From assembly GCA_019722365.1 (NCBI GenBank), contig JADFUC010000776.1, forward strand, positions 186,001 through 250,000: a DNA stretch of 64,000 bases. The letters are read 5' to 3'. Positions 22,831-34,017 of the stretch are shown piece after piece. The stretch is from Lithospermum erythrorhizon. Its lineage: Eukaryota > Streptophyta > Magnoliopsida > Boraginales > Boraginaceae. The stretch's first letter is position 1, and every line of letters starts with the position of its first letter. The notes under the pieces were generated by a model. It searched no databases. It was not told where the DNA came from and worked only from the letters and a program-made list of their open reading frames with translations. Both the position numbers and the translations under genes were made by a program.

Positions 22831-25800
22831 AAGGCCGTAGGAGATGATGGTGCGGCAGAGGCTCAAGTAGAGTACGTGAATGCAGTATTCGTATAGTAGA
22901 TTTAGATGACTCTACCGTCCACTTGTTATAGAAGCGGTCAACTCCCCCGTCGACATCGATTTGTTACGCTCGGGGCAGCGATGGTTAAATGCTTTCGGGC
23001 CAGAAGGCATCGGCGTGAGTCGGCTACTCGTCTCTTTGCGGGCGTTTCCGAAGACTCACAGGGGCGGCGTCTGGTCTATTTGCTCGTTCGATGATGATGG
23101 CGATGATGGTAGCCGGGATCGGTTGGGGCGACTGAATGAATCGCTAGTAGAGACCCTGGCGTGCGAGGAGATGGCAAAATAGCTCGAGGAGGTCCCCGTA
23201 GCCAAAAGTTGAGTTAGAGATCATTTACAATTAAGTAAATCGGTTAATATTGTCTAAATTGATTGAAATAGTTATATTTTTTATTTATGTTATCTAACTT
23301 TTTACTTTTTATTCTTTAGGATATCTTGTTATTTCGATGTTAGAGTTAACCGGAGGCAGTTATACGAGTTATCGAAGTTTTAGTCGTCGTACAAAACTCG
23401 TCGGCATCCCGAGAGACATTATAAAATCATTCAAAATGAAGTATATAATTTTTGTTTGATTTAAAAGTTGTTTAAAATATTTTTAGTAAATAAAAGTCTA
23501 ATTAAATTTTGTTTTATTTGTCTTTTCAGGAGAAATATAAGATAAAGAATGGGACATATGCTATGGCGCGGCCTTTGTTCGAGCAAGACTGCCAGAAGAA
23601 GTAGAGAAACTTCTTGACGATAATGAAGAAGAAGACTCTCTCGAAGGTACCGGGGGGCGAATTTGATCTAATTATGCGGCGATCGAAGCCGGCTGGTGAG
23701 TAACCTCAGCAGGCGATTGAGGCGATATGTCCGACATTGGGCCGTATGGCCAGCTGACGTCGGACTTTGTTCAATGTTCTTGAGAGGATTGAAACAGCTT
23801 AAATCGACGAGGAGGCACGATGTACGACGGATGGGTGACCCGGCTTCGTTGCCGTTGTTTTGTTACCCGAGGCGTAGCGCGTTTGTAGTGAAACATAGTA
23901 CCAAATGGAAGAACTATCTGACAACTTTGCTCGTGTGTATATTCTCTACTTGACACACATGAAGTACAAGAAACTCTTAGGTAAGTGTATGGCCCCAGCA
24001 TTTTAATTAATGTTCTTATGTCGTATAATACTTAACTAAGCTATAGCGTTTTGTTTAGAATCTCGTGATTGGCTTGATAGGTTGAATTCGATCGACAAAG
24101 GTACAAAAGAAATCGTGGCGTCACCGATAATTTCGCGAATGGTTTCAAAAGTAATATGCCAATTAATGGCAGGAGACACACGGACACTTTTGAAATTAAC
24201 ATTAGGTCCTTTATAAATCAAAGGTATAAAAGTACTACGTCAACGGGTACTATTTTGATGTCGAGCGGGCGATGGTAATAAAAGCGCTTCTGATAGTAGT
24301 GTTTGTGTCAGGGTTCGTGCTGAGATGATGATCATGTTGACATGGTGTCTTGAAGAGATTTGGGAGTTGTGCAAATGCGGCTTGAGTTACGACAACTTTG
24401 TCCGTCCTCTCTTCAAATGTTTGTGGTTTGACAGCAGCAGTGGATCTGAAGTGCATCAGAAGAGATGGAATGGTTGAATCAAACACAAAAGCAAGGTTCT
24501 AAAGATGACCCATTTATCCCTGGCATCAGAGGCACGAAACAAGTATACTATCTCAGATTTATGTATCAGCGATTAGGATGTGAAGCGGTGGTGTGTCGCT
24601 GATGAAATCAGTATTTAGAAGTCAGTCGATTGGACTCGTAATATTATGTGCAAATGTGGATGTATGTAGCTTTGAATCTGAAGATATCTTCGAGAAAGAA
24701 CAATAACCTCCTCCGGTTCCTATTGATCTAATCCAATGATGTTGCCTTTGTTGAGCAGGACGTTTTAGATTATTGTTGAAGAGGAGGGCGATGGTATCGT
24801 CGTGGAGATGGTTGGAATTACGAGTCGAGACTACCCCGGACGCGTTCATGGCCGATGATGATGAGGAGAAGACTACTTTGGCCCAAATAGTAAGTGACAA
24901 CTCCTCCGAAGACAATTAATAATCAATATTTTAAGTTACAAGTTTTTCATATAGTAATTTTACGAAACTTTTTGTATTAAACTTAAGTATTGAAATGCCT
25001 GATGAGTGTAGTAGTGTATTTTGTATTTGTTATTTTTGATATTGTGTTCAAAAACTGTGATATGGATAGTTTGATTTTTGTTATCATGAGATATGCATGG
25101 GTTGGTTTGTAAAACTATCCTTTTTCTACCGTGATTTAGCGTCGGTATGGAGTCAGTATAGCGACGTGCAAAAATATTACCTGTCTGTTTTTTTCTTGAA
25201 TGGAGGCAATTATAGAGTTGGGATGGCGGCGGTTTTTAAACTTGGAATTTCTGACACCACACAAATTGAGGAAATTGAAATAATTATTTCATTTGGAGGC
25301 AGACGCCACTTGATTTCATATTCACCATATATCTCGCATTCTCGTCGTTCAAGCAGCATTATCTTTCTGAACCCTGACATAATATCCTTTTTATTTTATA
25401 TTTATTAATTTATTTTTATCATTTGTATTATTTAACCTCAAATTTGATTTTATTTTGTATGACTTTAAGAGTAATTATTAATAACTTATTCACTTTCTTT
25501 ATTTTTCACAACATGTAATGCATTCAATGGCAGTAATTTCTAATATATATATATTCTGAAAGTGGTTGAATTCAAAAGGTAATTATGTAGTTTGATGAAT
25601 ATATATGTAATTCATTTTTGTTACTTTATTTGTAGAGAATACACATTCAAGTTTGAGAAGAGTAATTTGATTTTATTTTATTTTTTATGTTTGAATGTTT
25701 GATTTTTATATAAATTAATGTTGATGTTTATATGAATAAGATGTTTAATATGTTTGATTTTATAGCAATTAATATTTGATGTTTATATGAATGGATGTTT

Positions 25801-26453
25801 AATATGTTTGATGTTTAATATGTATTTGTTATGATTATATTTTGTAATATGAATTGAATCTTTGATGTTTTTTATATTTGTTTGTATGAGTTGGATGAAT
25901 TGGATCTTTGATATTTTTTATATTTGTTTTGTATGATTTGGATGAATTTTTGTTTTGTTGCGACTTGTTTATTGTCGGTTGATTTTTCTATTTCTAAATC
26001 TTGAAGGCGTCGGTATGGAGCGGGTTGGAAATGGCACCTTTGAAGGTTTTGGCATCGATATTCGAATAGTGGAGTCGGTTTGGCGTCGATGTGAAAATGA
26101 TATTTTATATAATTTTAGAGACGGTGTGGAGTCAATAGATATGGAGACGGTTTGGAGTCGGGTAGCTATGGTGACGGTTTGGAGTCGGGTAGCTATGGAG
26201 ACGGTTTGGAGTCGGGTAGAGATAGAGACGGTTTGGAGTCGGATAGTACTTAATGGTTGGTAATATGTGAGCGATTTGGAGTCGGAGAGCCGAGAAATTA
26301 TGCGGGGGCTTGGGTTAGATCGGGATGGAGGCAGATGCTTGATTTAGAGGCGTAAAAATTAGTCGGTTTTCCCGACTCATCCATTTTAATATGTGAATAG
26401 AGTCGGTTTGGAGACGGTTTCGGACGTCTCTTTTGGCCTGTTTTCTAGTAGTG
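22830..26453 (+). mobile_element. Decayed CACTA (En/Spm-type) DNA transposon
   Basis: The right terminus at 26437-26453 reads TTTTCTAGTAGTG, the complement of the CACTACTAGAAAA end typical of plant CACTA elements. It is preceded by sub-terminal repeats: GAGACGGTTTGGAGTCGG occurs several times over 26140-26250, and related GTCGGTATGGAGTC occurs near 25140 and 26000. Broken coding sequence on the plus strand near 24420-24560 reads LFKCLWFDSSSGSEVHQ and, in another frame, DDPFI...TKQVYYL, the pattern of the DUF4216 region of CACTA transposase-like proteins. An acidic tail DAFMADDDEEKTTLAQIVSD ends at 24919. Many stops and frame shifts make it non-autonomous. The left end is not located, so the start given is approximate. 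Confidence 0.65.
26131..26290 (+). repeat. CACTA sub-terminal repeat array
   Basis: Four to five copies of GAGACGGTTTGGAGTCGG(G/A)TAG-type units spaced about 30 bp apart, followed by GATTTGGAGTCGG. Such arrays are where CACTA transposases bind (family knowledge). The frame at 25955-26263 is a translation of this array, not a gene. Confidence 0.7.
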
Positions 26454-26468
26454 ATACAAACTTTGATT

Positions 26469-26470
<2 letters not shown>

Positions 26471-26514
<44 letters not shown>
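26471..26514. repeat. (TA)n microsatellite
   Basis: About 22 TA units, immediately outside the CACTA right end. Confidence 0.95.
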
Positions 26515-26518
<4 letters not shown>

Positions 26519-26613
26519 ATACCTATCATCCATTAATCAAATGTTTCTAGAAGTTTAGCTTCGATTCATATATTTGAGTTTCAACAATAAACACCATTTG
26601 TTTGTGTTCAGAA

Positions 26614-26616
<3 letters not shown>

Positions 26617-26678
<62 letters not shown>
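26617..26678. repeat. (TA)n microsatellite, second tract
   Basis: About 31 TA units, roughly 100 bp from the first tract. Confidence 0.95.
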
Positions 26679-26682
<4 letters not shown>

Positions 26683-26972
26683 TGAATTGATTATAGAAGT
26701 GTAGTTCATTACTTTATTCAATTTACCAACGAGTATGTAATTGTTCTACCATACATGCTGTTACTATGTTAGGACCTATTTTCTACATGATATCTACACT
26801 AAGAAACAAAGGACTAATACATAATATTTATAAAGTTTGGAACGAAGAAATTGAAACATTTTCATAATAAGATCAGCTTGAACAGAAAGACTTATCAAAA
26901 AAAGCTTGAACAGAAATCTAGTTTATATTTATAAGAATATTTTTGTTGATAATTACTTTCATTAATATAATA

Positions 26973-27150
26973 CTCCCTTCATCCCTATTTTTAAGGATTA
27001 TTTATTTTTACACAAATTTAATAAAAATTTGAATTCATTTCACAAACTTAATTTTTACTCCTTTTTTTCTTACCTAATTTGGCAAAATAAAACCTTAAAA
27101 AGAAAATTATATTTTAAGAAAATGGTTCTTAGAAATAGGGATAGAGGGAG
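26973..27150 (+). mobile_element. Stowaway MITE, 178 bp
   Basis: Left end CTCCCTTCATCCCTATTTTT and right-end complement CTCCCTCTATCCCTATTTCT form clear terminal inverted repeats. TA duplications lie at 26971-26972 and 27151-27152. No coding capacity. Confidence 0.9.
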
Positions 27151-27152
27151 TA

Positions 27153-28079
27153 TCATTGAGCAACTACAAACGAGTCCCGAAGAAATTAAAATAGGTAGAC
27201 AACATGATAAAAGTAGTTAGACAAGCATGAAAGCCGAAACTAAGGCAAACTAGATCTTTTCCAACAACCAGTGGGAGTAGACGTAAGCTTCAACAAAACA
27301 CTGGTTCTTAATTTTATTTGTTTCTTTAAAAAGTTTTTCCAAGCTCCCATACTTTGTATCCATGTAATTGAGCTAGAGATAACCTGCGATAAAGAGAAAT
27401 CTAATGCAAAAATTATAGTATGCAAGTAAGTTGGTAGTTGTCGAGAAGACTAATTATTGCACGCGATATGACGGGTAATTTGTGGAATATATGTCAGCAG
27501 ATGTGGGTTATAACATCGTATATTTATTTGGTCATGAAATAGGTTGAAGCGATTGGTAGTTAAACATTGGATATAGATGTACGTAGTTGTATTATGATGT
27601 AAGGAAAGATATATATGATATGAGAGGGGGTAGTTTATTATTTGTGTATGGATAATGTTGGTTGTGCAAAGTGTAAGAATTTTGTTTGCATTGAGTTGAA
27701 TAGTAGTCTGATTGTTTTTAAATGCACGATTGAAGCTAATGTTTTGCGTGGCTTTCAATTCCTTGAGGTGATGAAGATTCATTATTAAAAATTTGATTTT
27801 TTCGATCGATCCGCATGGACCAGAAGGGCTAACTAGAAAAAGAGGTGTGATGTTTATTAGGGTATGAAGGTTTCTAATGCAGTGGAAAAATATAAAATCT
27901 CAAATATATTAATCAAAAGGTGTATCTTCTAATGTAAAAGAAGCACTTATTTATACAAATACAATACTATCAAGTTCTACTGACTATTAGATGTGGGACA
28001 AATAAAATACTTTTAACTCTCTTCTTCACTTTAGACTCCTCCCATCTTCATCAGTTTCCAATAGTGTTTCAAGCAATGT
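27153..28079. other. Spacer, no gene seen
   Basis: Possibly worn transposon sequence. The minus-strand frame at 27450-27782 shows no recognisable domain. Confidence 0.4.
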
Positions 28080-28500
28080 GTGAGGATTTTGATGATATTT
28101 GTGTTTTGAAATTTAAAGTTAAAGGAGTAGAAGGAAGTCCAAAGAGATGAAATAAGAGGGCATGAACAAAAGAGACGATCAATCATTTCTTAGTCATTCC
28201 CACAAAAGACACGCTTTTTAAAGAATGAGTTGTTTTGTTTTGGAAGAGATGTAGCAGTCGTAGGAAGTCTATTTAAAAGTAATTTCGAGACAAAAATTTT
28301 GATTTTACGTGACACGAGTTTCCAAAGATGTTTCCAAATCTGTTTTGGAAGAAATGAGTAGTTTTTTGGCCTTTGAATATATTTTTGATGTTTCTGAAAA
28401 AGATTAGTATAAATCGATCTAGTTGTGGCTGGAATAAGTTTCTAATTTGGTTTTCAAAGTAGAGTATCAGTAGAGCCATTTAATTTAAGAGTTTTGATTG
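28080..28500 (-). mobile_element. LINE (non-LTR retrotransposon) ORF2 3' fragment with zf-RVT domain
   Basis: On the minus strand one frame reads IWKHLWKLVSRKIKIFVSKL, then LLNRLPTTATSLP, KRVFCGND, and EMIDRLFCSCPLISSLW. This is the plant zf-RVT pattern W..IW....P.KIK.F.W...NRL.T...L......C..C....E...HLF..C. Stops interrupt the frame (one just after CGND and two further upstream), and the reverse transcriptase part is gone, so it is a dead 5'-truncated copy. Confidence 0.75.
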
Positions 28501-30159
28501 AATTAGTTATTGGTGAAGGAAATAGAGAGTTGAGTAGAGGAAGATTTCAATAAAGGCCATTTTTATTAAAATATTTAGATCATAATATTTTGTATAGGAT
28601 TTGTAACGTCAAAAATACAATGAACGAATATATACAACTTTCAATAGTAATTGTTAGCTAATAATATGGTTAAATAATATACAAAATATTCTAATAATAT
28701 TAAGCCCTTGTACTAAAAAACACTATCAATAATAATGTTGGATATGGCTTCACAACACAACCAATTTGAGACATTGCTTCCCAATGCCCTCAAGCACAAG
28801 AAACTCAATCTAACATATATACATGTGATCTTAACCATAGTCTAACTCTAATTATTGACACGAAAAAGTTTTACTCAAAATTATAATGCTAATAGGAGTG
28901 AATAGTTACATCCGTATCTTTCTCACACAATAGAGGGCCGTCGCCTTCAAGCGCACCAAACGAAGCTTAAACGCCTCTGCCATTAGGTAATTGGTGCCTG
29001 TTATTATATATTCAGCATTTGCATAAAAATATTGAATATGTAAAAAGGTAAGTTTTTTCATTAAAAAACAAAAAAAAAGAATAATATAAAAGGTTAGTTG
29101 ATATCAATTCACATATTAGAGTGAATGAGTGATGGGCACATAAGTGCATGCAAGGACGACAGCAGTACAGTACGGGTAAGTGTATACGTAGAATATTTTA
29201 TACATCACTTGCCATTATGTACTTCCTCACTTCCACCTCTATATAAAAAAAGTCAATGCAATTAATAAAGAAATTGAAACCCTAATTGATAGGAATAAAT
29301 TAATTTTGAATTAAAATTATCATGTGAATAATAATATTCATTAATAATATTGTGCTTGTATTATATTTTTTATCAAATATTATATATCACATAAAAGAAT
29401 ATTGAAACTTAAAACTTATAAAATTAAAGTTAAGTTTTTCTCTATTAGGAATTGTTGTGAATCATCTAATAATATAGAAAATTTGAATCTAGAACTCTGG
29501 TCTAAGTTCATTTATAATTGTTTCGCTTTCTCAACAAAGCTTGTTGTATCATTTTTATTTGGATATTATATATGTACATCAAGTTGATCCTTGTCACATA
29601 TAAAAAACATTAAATGAGACCGAAAAAACATGAACTTCTTATACGTAGCTCATTGAGTTAGGTCATTAGTTAAAAATAAATTCGATTACATCTTGCAATT
29701 TAAGGTTGTAAACCATTATATAGGAACTTGAGTATTAGTTTATAATTGTAAAAGACTAAAAGGATAGACACTGATAAAGAATTTGAAGTTGTCCAATAAT
29801 GCACGCTTGTGTGCTTGTGGTTGCTCATGTGACAAACTAACAAAATCATCAACTAATCAACTAGGTTATTTAATTTGAAATCAATCTCGACAGTAGATAT
29901 TGCTTGTCCCATTTTTTATTGTCTTCAAAATCTCCATAAAATTATTGCACCAAACGTGCAAAAGTTCATCCCATTCTTCAAACAAATTTTATCAAGATTT
30001 AATCGGATGTCAAATTTTGCATCGTATAAGATCCCATTCTCTTGTTTGTCCCCTTCTTCAAAATCTCCTATAACTTGATCTAATATTGTATGACCAACCA
30101 ATTATCTTCATGCTATAAAAAAATAAAAATAGAATCTATATTGCTTTAATGAGATAAGT
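28501..30159. other. AT-rich spacer, no gene seen
   Basis: No gene or element that I can support. Confidence 0.4.
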
Positions 30160-30233
30160 TACCACAAGTATTTTTCCCTTCATCCATGAATTTGTCTACC
30201 ACAAGTATTTTTCCCTTCATCCATGAATTTGTC
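30160..30233 (+). repeat. Exact 37-bp tandem duplication
   Basis: A 37-bp unit beginning TACCACAAGTATTTTTCCC and ending ATGAATTTGTC occurs twice back to back without a difference (30160-30196 and 30197-30233). The unit resembles a Stowaway-type end (CCCTTCATCC), and an ACGAATGGAGTA word lies near 30368, so this may be a worn MITE whose terminus was recently duplicated. Confidence 0.85.
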
Positions 30234-30559
30234 TACTTTCAATTTTTTTTTCATTTTCCATAATTTTTATCATCTGAGCAATTTTTTATATTTTTATGAT
30301 AGGTCCAATTATTATTAACTTACGGAGTACTATATATCAAATTTTTTTTAAAGTCAAAATTAATAAAACGAATGGAGTATATTTTATGATATCTAGAAAG
30401 ATCGTACAAGATGAAAGTGCACATTGCACTATGTCCAAGAAACTTTTCCCATCCTTCATCAATTTCTTATCAATGAACATATTGCGGGGTCTGATTTACA
30501 CTATCACTTTTACCATATCCTTTTCCACTCAAAAAAATATATTCCTATATGAAGAAGAA

Positions 30560-30980
30560 GAAGAAGAGACGCAAATTTCACCCATACTCACCCGATGCAT
30601 TCTCATACATTTTTCGTGTCACATGAAAATTTTATGTGTCAAATAAAACTGTAAAGTTGATTAATTTTAATAATTGAAAAATAAAATCGAATTTATCTTT
30701 ACTTGAATGATAGATATACATATGGAAGTTAAGAAGAGTTGCAAATTTCACTCATTATCATGCATCTATGTAAGCATGTTTGTACTTTTTTGTGTCACGT
30801 GATGACTTTGATTCAAATTAAAGCTTATGATCTCAAAGTAGCATTATAAAGCTATAATTTCCATTATTAAAAAATAAATTGAATGATTTTTTAGGAAGGA
30901 AACAATTATTTTCACCCATGCGATGCATGTTCGTACAATTTCGTCTCATCAAGAAACATTAATAAATAAAAATGAATGTA
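30560..30980 (+). repeat. Three diverged tandem copies upstream of SAUR
   Basis: Units of about 165 bp begin near 30560, 30731 and 30892. They share 'gaagag..gcaaatttcac.cat', 'gcat', a 'ttttttgtgtcac.tga' core (first two) and 'aaaaataaa.tgaat' ends. They lie within 250-650 bp of the SAUR start codon. Confidence 0.55.
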
Positions 30981-31105
30981 CAATACAGTACACCTCAGTT
31001 GCTTTCATCTTGATAATATACCACACTCACACTTACCTTGCTTCCTAGCTACACCCAATTATCTACATTTAATGTTCCAAAAACTATTGCATCTCCCTTG
31101 TTTCC

Positions 31106-31112
31106 TATATAA
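31106..31112 (+). promoter_or_regulatory. TATA box of SAUR
   Basis: TATATAA, 100 bp before the SAUR ATG, in a good core-promoter position. Confidence 0.6.
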
Positions 31113-31212
31113 ACTCTCATTATATCTTTGGTACTGCCAACAAATTTTGAGATAGCTTCTCCACTTCCTCTCACCTCTAGAAACTCACTTCAAACTCACT
31201 TAACTTCTAACC

Positions 31213-31581
31213 ATGAAATTTGCGAAAGGAAAACTTTCATGGGGATGCACAAACAAGAAGCAGAAGGCGGTCAGCGGAGCAAAATGCGATGATTGCTGTC
31301 GATGGTGCTTCTCTTCTTCGACGCATGAAGAGAGGACCATTCCGAAAGACGTCCCGAAGGGTCATGTGGTAATCTATGTTGGTGAAAGCCACAAGAGGTT
31401 TGTGATCAAAATTAACTTACTTGAGCACCCATTGTTTAAAGCATTATTGGATCAAGCTCATGATGTGTATGACTTACCTGCTGGTTCAAAACTCTGCATC
31501 TCTTGTGATGAGAACTTGTTCCTCAACGTCGTCCAGTGTGCTCAGTCATCACGGAGTCGAAGAGCCTTCACCTGCCTCTGA
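31213..31581 (+). CDS. SAUR-family auxin-responsive small protein
   Basis: Single exon, 122 residues. SAUR proteins are early auxin-induced; many inhibit PP2C.D phosphatases at the plasma membrane and so promote cell expansion. The SAUR core spans about residues 46-102: VPKGHVVIYVGESHKRFVIK, LLEHPLFKALLDQAHDVYDL and a CDENLFLNVV end. The N-terminus is basic and rich in Cys (CDDCCRWC), and the protein ends FTCL. The lack of introns and the length fit the family. It lies between the kinase and ADK genes, an order that matches conserved gene neighbourhoods recalled from Arabidopsis. The open frame overlapping its end (31421-31897) is out of frame and not a gene. Confidence 0.9.
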   Translation: MKFAKGKLSWGCTNKKQKAVSGAKCDDCCRWCFSSSTHEERTIPKDVPKGHVVIYVGESHKRFVIKINLLEHPLFKALLDQAHDVYDLPAGSKLCISCDENLFLNVVQCAQSSRSRRAFTCL

Positions 31582-32670
31582 TGATTCTTTTATGAAGGCA
31601 ATAGCCATAATTTGCACCAAGAACAATCAAGCAGCTATGGCATATAGCATCACTAATGTACATTCACTATGCTTTTCTACTAGAGGGCCGGAGCTTATTT
31701 TCAAAGCAAAAGAGAGTTGCAGAAAGCGAACAGACAGATGGCCTAGAACAGAAGATTCGTTTCATTATAGGCTCGATGAAAGGAACTTGTTTGGTAGCAA
31801 GGATGGAACGGAATGGGCAATAGGTACTGAATTTGTTTCGTATTGCCCATCACATTCCATTCTTCACTACCAAGTAACTTGTAGAGTATTCTGTTAATGT
31901 GATCTCTAGATTGAGACAGGGATAACAAAGTCCAAGCTAATTACAACTAAAAAATGCTACGCCAAGAACTCCGATAGACTTGGTAGGAAAAAAAAAAACT
32001 ATTTTTACCCTTGAAAATCAAAATTCTACACAATTGTCTGAACAGAGAAATTCATGCTTGAATGGCTAACTGAAAAACATACAGCATGAAGAATGGATAA
32101 CAATTTCAAAGCAATACTATTACTACCGAATGAAATCTGCAAGTTTGTACAAGTTACAGTTCCTAAACATTCCAGAACTTGATTCTGCACTTTACAGTAT
32201 GGTCTCAAGATGGAGGCTAAAGAAGTTAATGTCAAAATGGAAAGCTCATTCCAATCTCCAAAACAAGAAAACAAGTAGTAACAATGAGGCAAGTATTGAT
32301 GACCCATTGGCCCCTAAAACTATTATCTATTTATCTCCAAGGGGGAAATCGTATATGTATGACCCCAAAACTATTATCTCCAAAAGGAGAAATTGTATCT
32401 GCATGATATATACTCAGGAAGAATCCTCTTAGAAAAATACAAAGTATATATTGTCTCATACAATATTGCACATCAAAGTATAGCTGATAACATCACCAAG
32501 AGTCCAAGATAGTGTAGTGCTGGATCCCGATGGATGCAAAGGCCCCTGTAGTTTAAGGAAACAAACCACTACTAGCTCTTTGTGGGTGACGAGATAGACA
32601 GACACCACTCTTGATGTGTCAATAAGGCAGCAGAGAAAGAGAGCAAATCAAGCTAACATCTACCAACATG
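31582..32670. other. SAUR 3' flank and 3' flank of the membrane-protein gene
   Basis: No further gene. The short open frames on both strands lack domains. A hairpin at 31783-31881 is listed separately. Confidence 0.45.
31783..31881. repeat. Inverted repeat (imperfect hairpin) downstream of SAUR
   Basis: Left arm 31783-31822 (ending GGAATGGGCAATA) pairs with right arm 31841-31881 (starting TATTGCCCATCACATTCCAT) around an 18-nt loop, with scattered mismatches. It could be a fold-back MITE remnant or a small-RNA precursor. Confidence 0.65.
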
Positions 32671-34017
32671 TCATCTGACAGGCTCTAGTAAACCTTCAAC
32701 CTCTCTCCTCCCAAATATCCTTCCCATCGACAAGGCATTTCTATGCCTCGCAGCCAAGTAAAATACCAACCACACCACCATAAAATATACTTCCATCACA
32801 GATTGAAAAGCCAAAGCAAACAATTCTCCATATGTTTTCTTCAACAACCATCTTGGGAACACCCGACAAGCAATTACCTCCCAGCATCCAATCACAAGGG
32901 AAGGCAACAACAACGTCCCCAACATCCGACACCCTTTTCTAATAATCACCCGACCACTTCTTCTCCACTCAACAATCGCAACCCAAGCATCCACAGCAAA
33001 AACAAACCCCACCACCAATTCCACAAAGAACCACGCCAACATATACCCCTTACTCTCCCTTTCATACCCTTTAACCGAAACAGAAACATCAGCAAAAGGC
33101 ATCAACTTTGTCATCACAAAAATCTTAATCAGCGCAAACTGATCCTCGACCTCCCCAAAAAAATATATCCCAACGACCTGCCCCAACGCATCAGTCACCG
33201 CCCACCTCATCAAAACAAACCCACTCAGCCTCCTTAACCCTAAAACTGCCCCATCCGAAACAGTCCTGTAAACACTACTATACCTCCCTAACACATGATC
33301 AATAACTCCAACAAAAACAATACCATAAACCATAGTATAAATCGCCAAATAAGTCAAAACCGTATACACATAACCAACAGCTAAAAACCCAGCAAAATAC
33401 AACAATGTGACAAAATCACGACGATTTAACCTCAACCCACCTAATAAAAATCCAAACTTTATCTCATCATCATCACTGACACTTGAATTACTAACAAAAT
33501 CACTTCCTTTTCTATTAATTAAATCAAATAAATCAAAAGGAGGCTTAAAAGAAAACAACCCATTACGTACAATTTTATTCAAAACAACCCCATTATCAAT
33601 AATTGGATAGGAAAATCCAAAATCAGGGTCAAAATTCGAAATTATGATAAAAGATGAATTGGGTTTGGGGTTAAGGAGGGGGCGATCAAATTCGGAGGCT
33701 GAATTGAAGAAATTGTTGTCTAGGGTTCCGACGCGGCGGAGGTGGAGGAAGGGGCGCCGCCGGAGACGGGGGTGGTGGTGGTGGTGGAGGGAGGGGTTGG
33801 TGTGGAGGGAGGAGGAGAGGTGGTGGTGGAGGTGGAGGAGGTTAAAGTGGAAGGAGAGGAGGAGGAGGGAGAGGGGGAGGAAGAGGGGGAGGTGGTGGAG
33901 GAGGAGTTTGGAGGCGGAGATGAGGATTTGGGCGGCGGTGTGGTGGATTATGGGTGGGAATGGGGTTTGGGGTGGTGGTGGTGGTGGTGGTGGTGGAGGA
34001 GGGTGGTGGTGGTTCAT
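32671..34017 (-). CDS. Multi-pass plant membrane protein of unknown function
   Basis: Single exon, 448 residues; function not recognised. The first about 30 residues are low complexity (MNHHH then a long Pro run), followed by a hydrophobic segment at about 30-60 and a His/Arg-rich stretch to about 95. From about residue 200 there are roughly five or six hydrophobic segments (FVTLLYFAGFLAVGYVYTVL, TYLAIYTMVYGIVFVGVI, AWFFVELVVGFVFAVDAWV, LGTLLLPSLVIGCWEV, VMEVYFMVVWLVFYLAA) ending in a basic tail. It looks like an intact plant-specific transmembrane protein. Gene order suggests it corresponds to the small membrane-protein gene beside PAL1 in Arabidopsis (recalled as At2g37035). The plus-strand Gly/Glu/Trp-rich frames across 33640-34090 are translations of its Pro/His repeats in reverse. 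Confidence 0.8.
   Translation of the reverse strand: MNHHHPPPPPPPPPPPQTPFPPIIHHTAAQILISASKLLLHHLPLFLPLSLLLLSFHFNLLHLHHHLSSSLHTNPSLHHHHHPRLRRRPFLHLRRVGTLDNNFFNSASEFDRPLLNPKPNSSFIIISNFDPDFGFSYPIIDNGVVLNKIVRNGLFSFKPPFDLFDLINRKGSDFVSNSSVSDDDEIKFGFLLGGLRLNRRDFVTLLYFAGFLAVGYVYTVLTYLAIYTMVYGIVFVGVIDHVLGRYSSVYRTVSDGAVLGLRRLSGFVLMRWAVTDALGQVVGIYFFGEVEDQFALIKIFVMTKLMPFADVSVSVKGYERESKGYMLAWFFVELVVGFVFAVDAWVAIVEWRRSGRVIIRKGCRMLGTLLLPSLVIGCWEVIACRVFPRWLLKKTYGELFALAFQSVMEVYFMVVWLVFYLAARHRNALSMGRIFGRREVEGLLEPVR

Noticed and set aside
25955..26263. 102-codon frame with a repeated METVWSRV motif
   Set aside because: It is a translation of the CACTA sub-terminal DNA repeats, not a repeat protein.
31783..31881. 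miR482/miR2118 precursor
   Set aside because: The GGAATGGGC word recalls that family, but the opposite arm does not contain a miR482- or miR2118-like mature sequence.
31421..31897. 158-codon frame overlapping the SAUR end
   Set aside because: It is out of frame with SAUR, has no domain, and crosses the hairpin.
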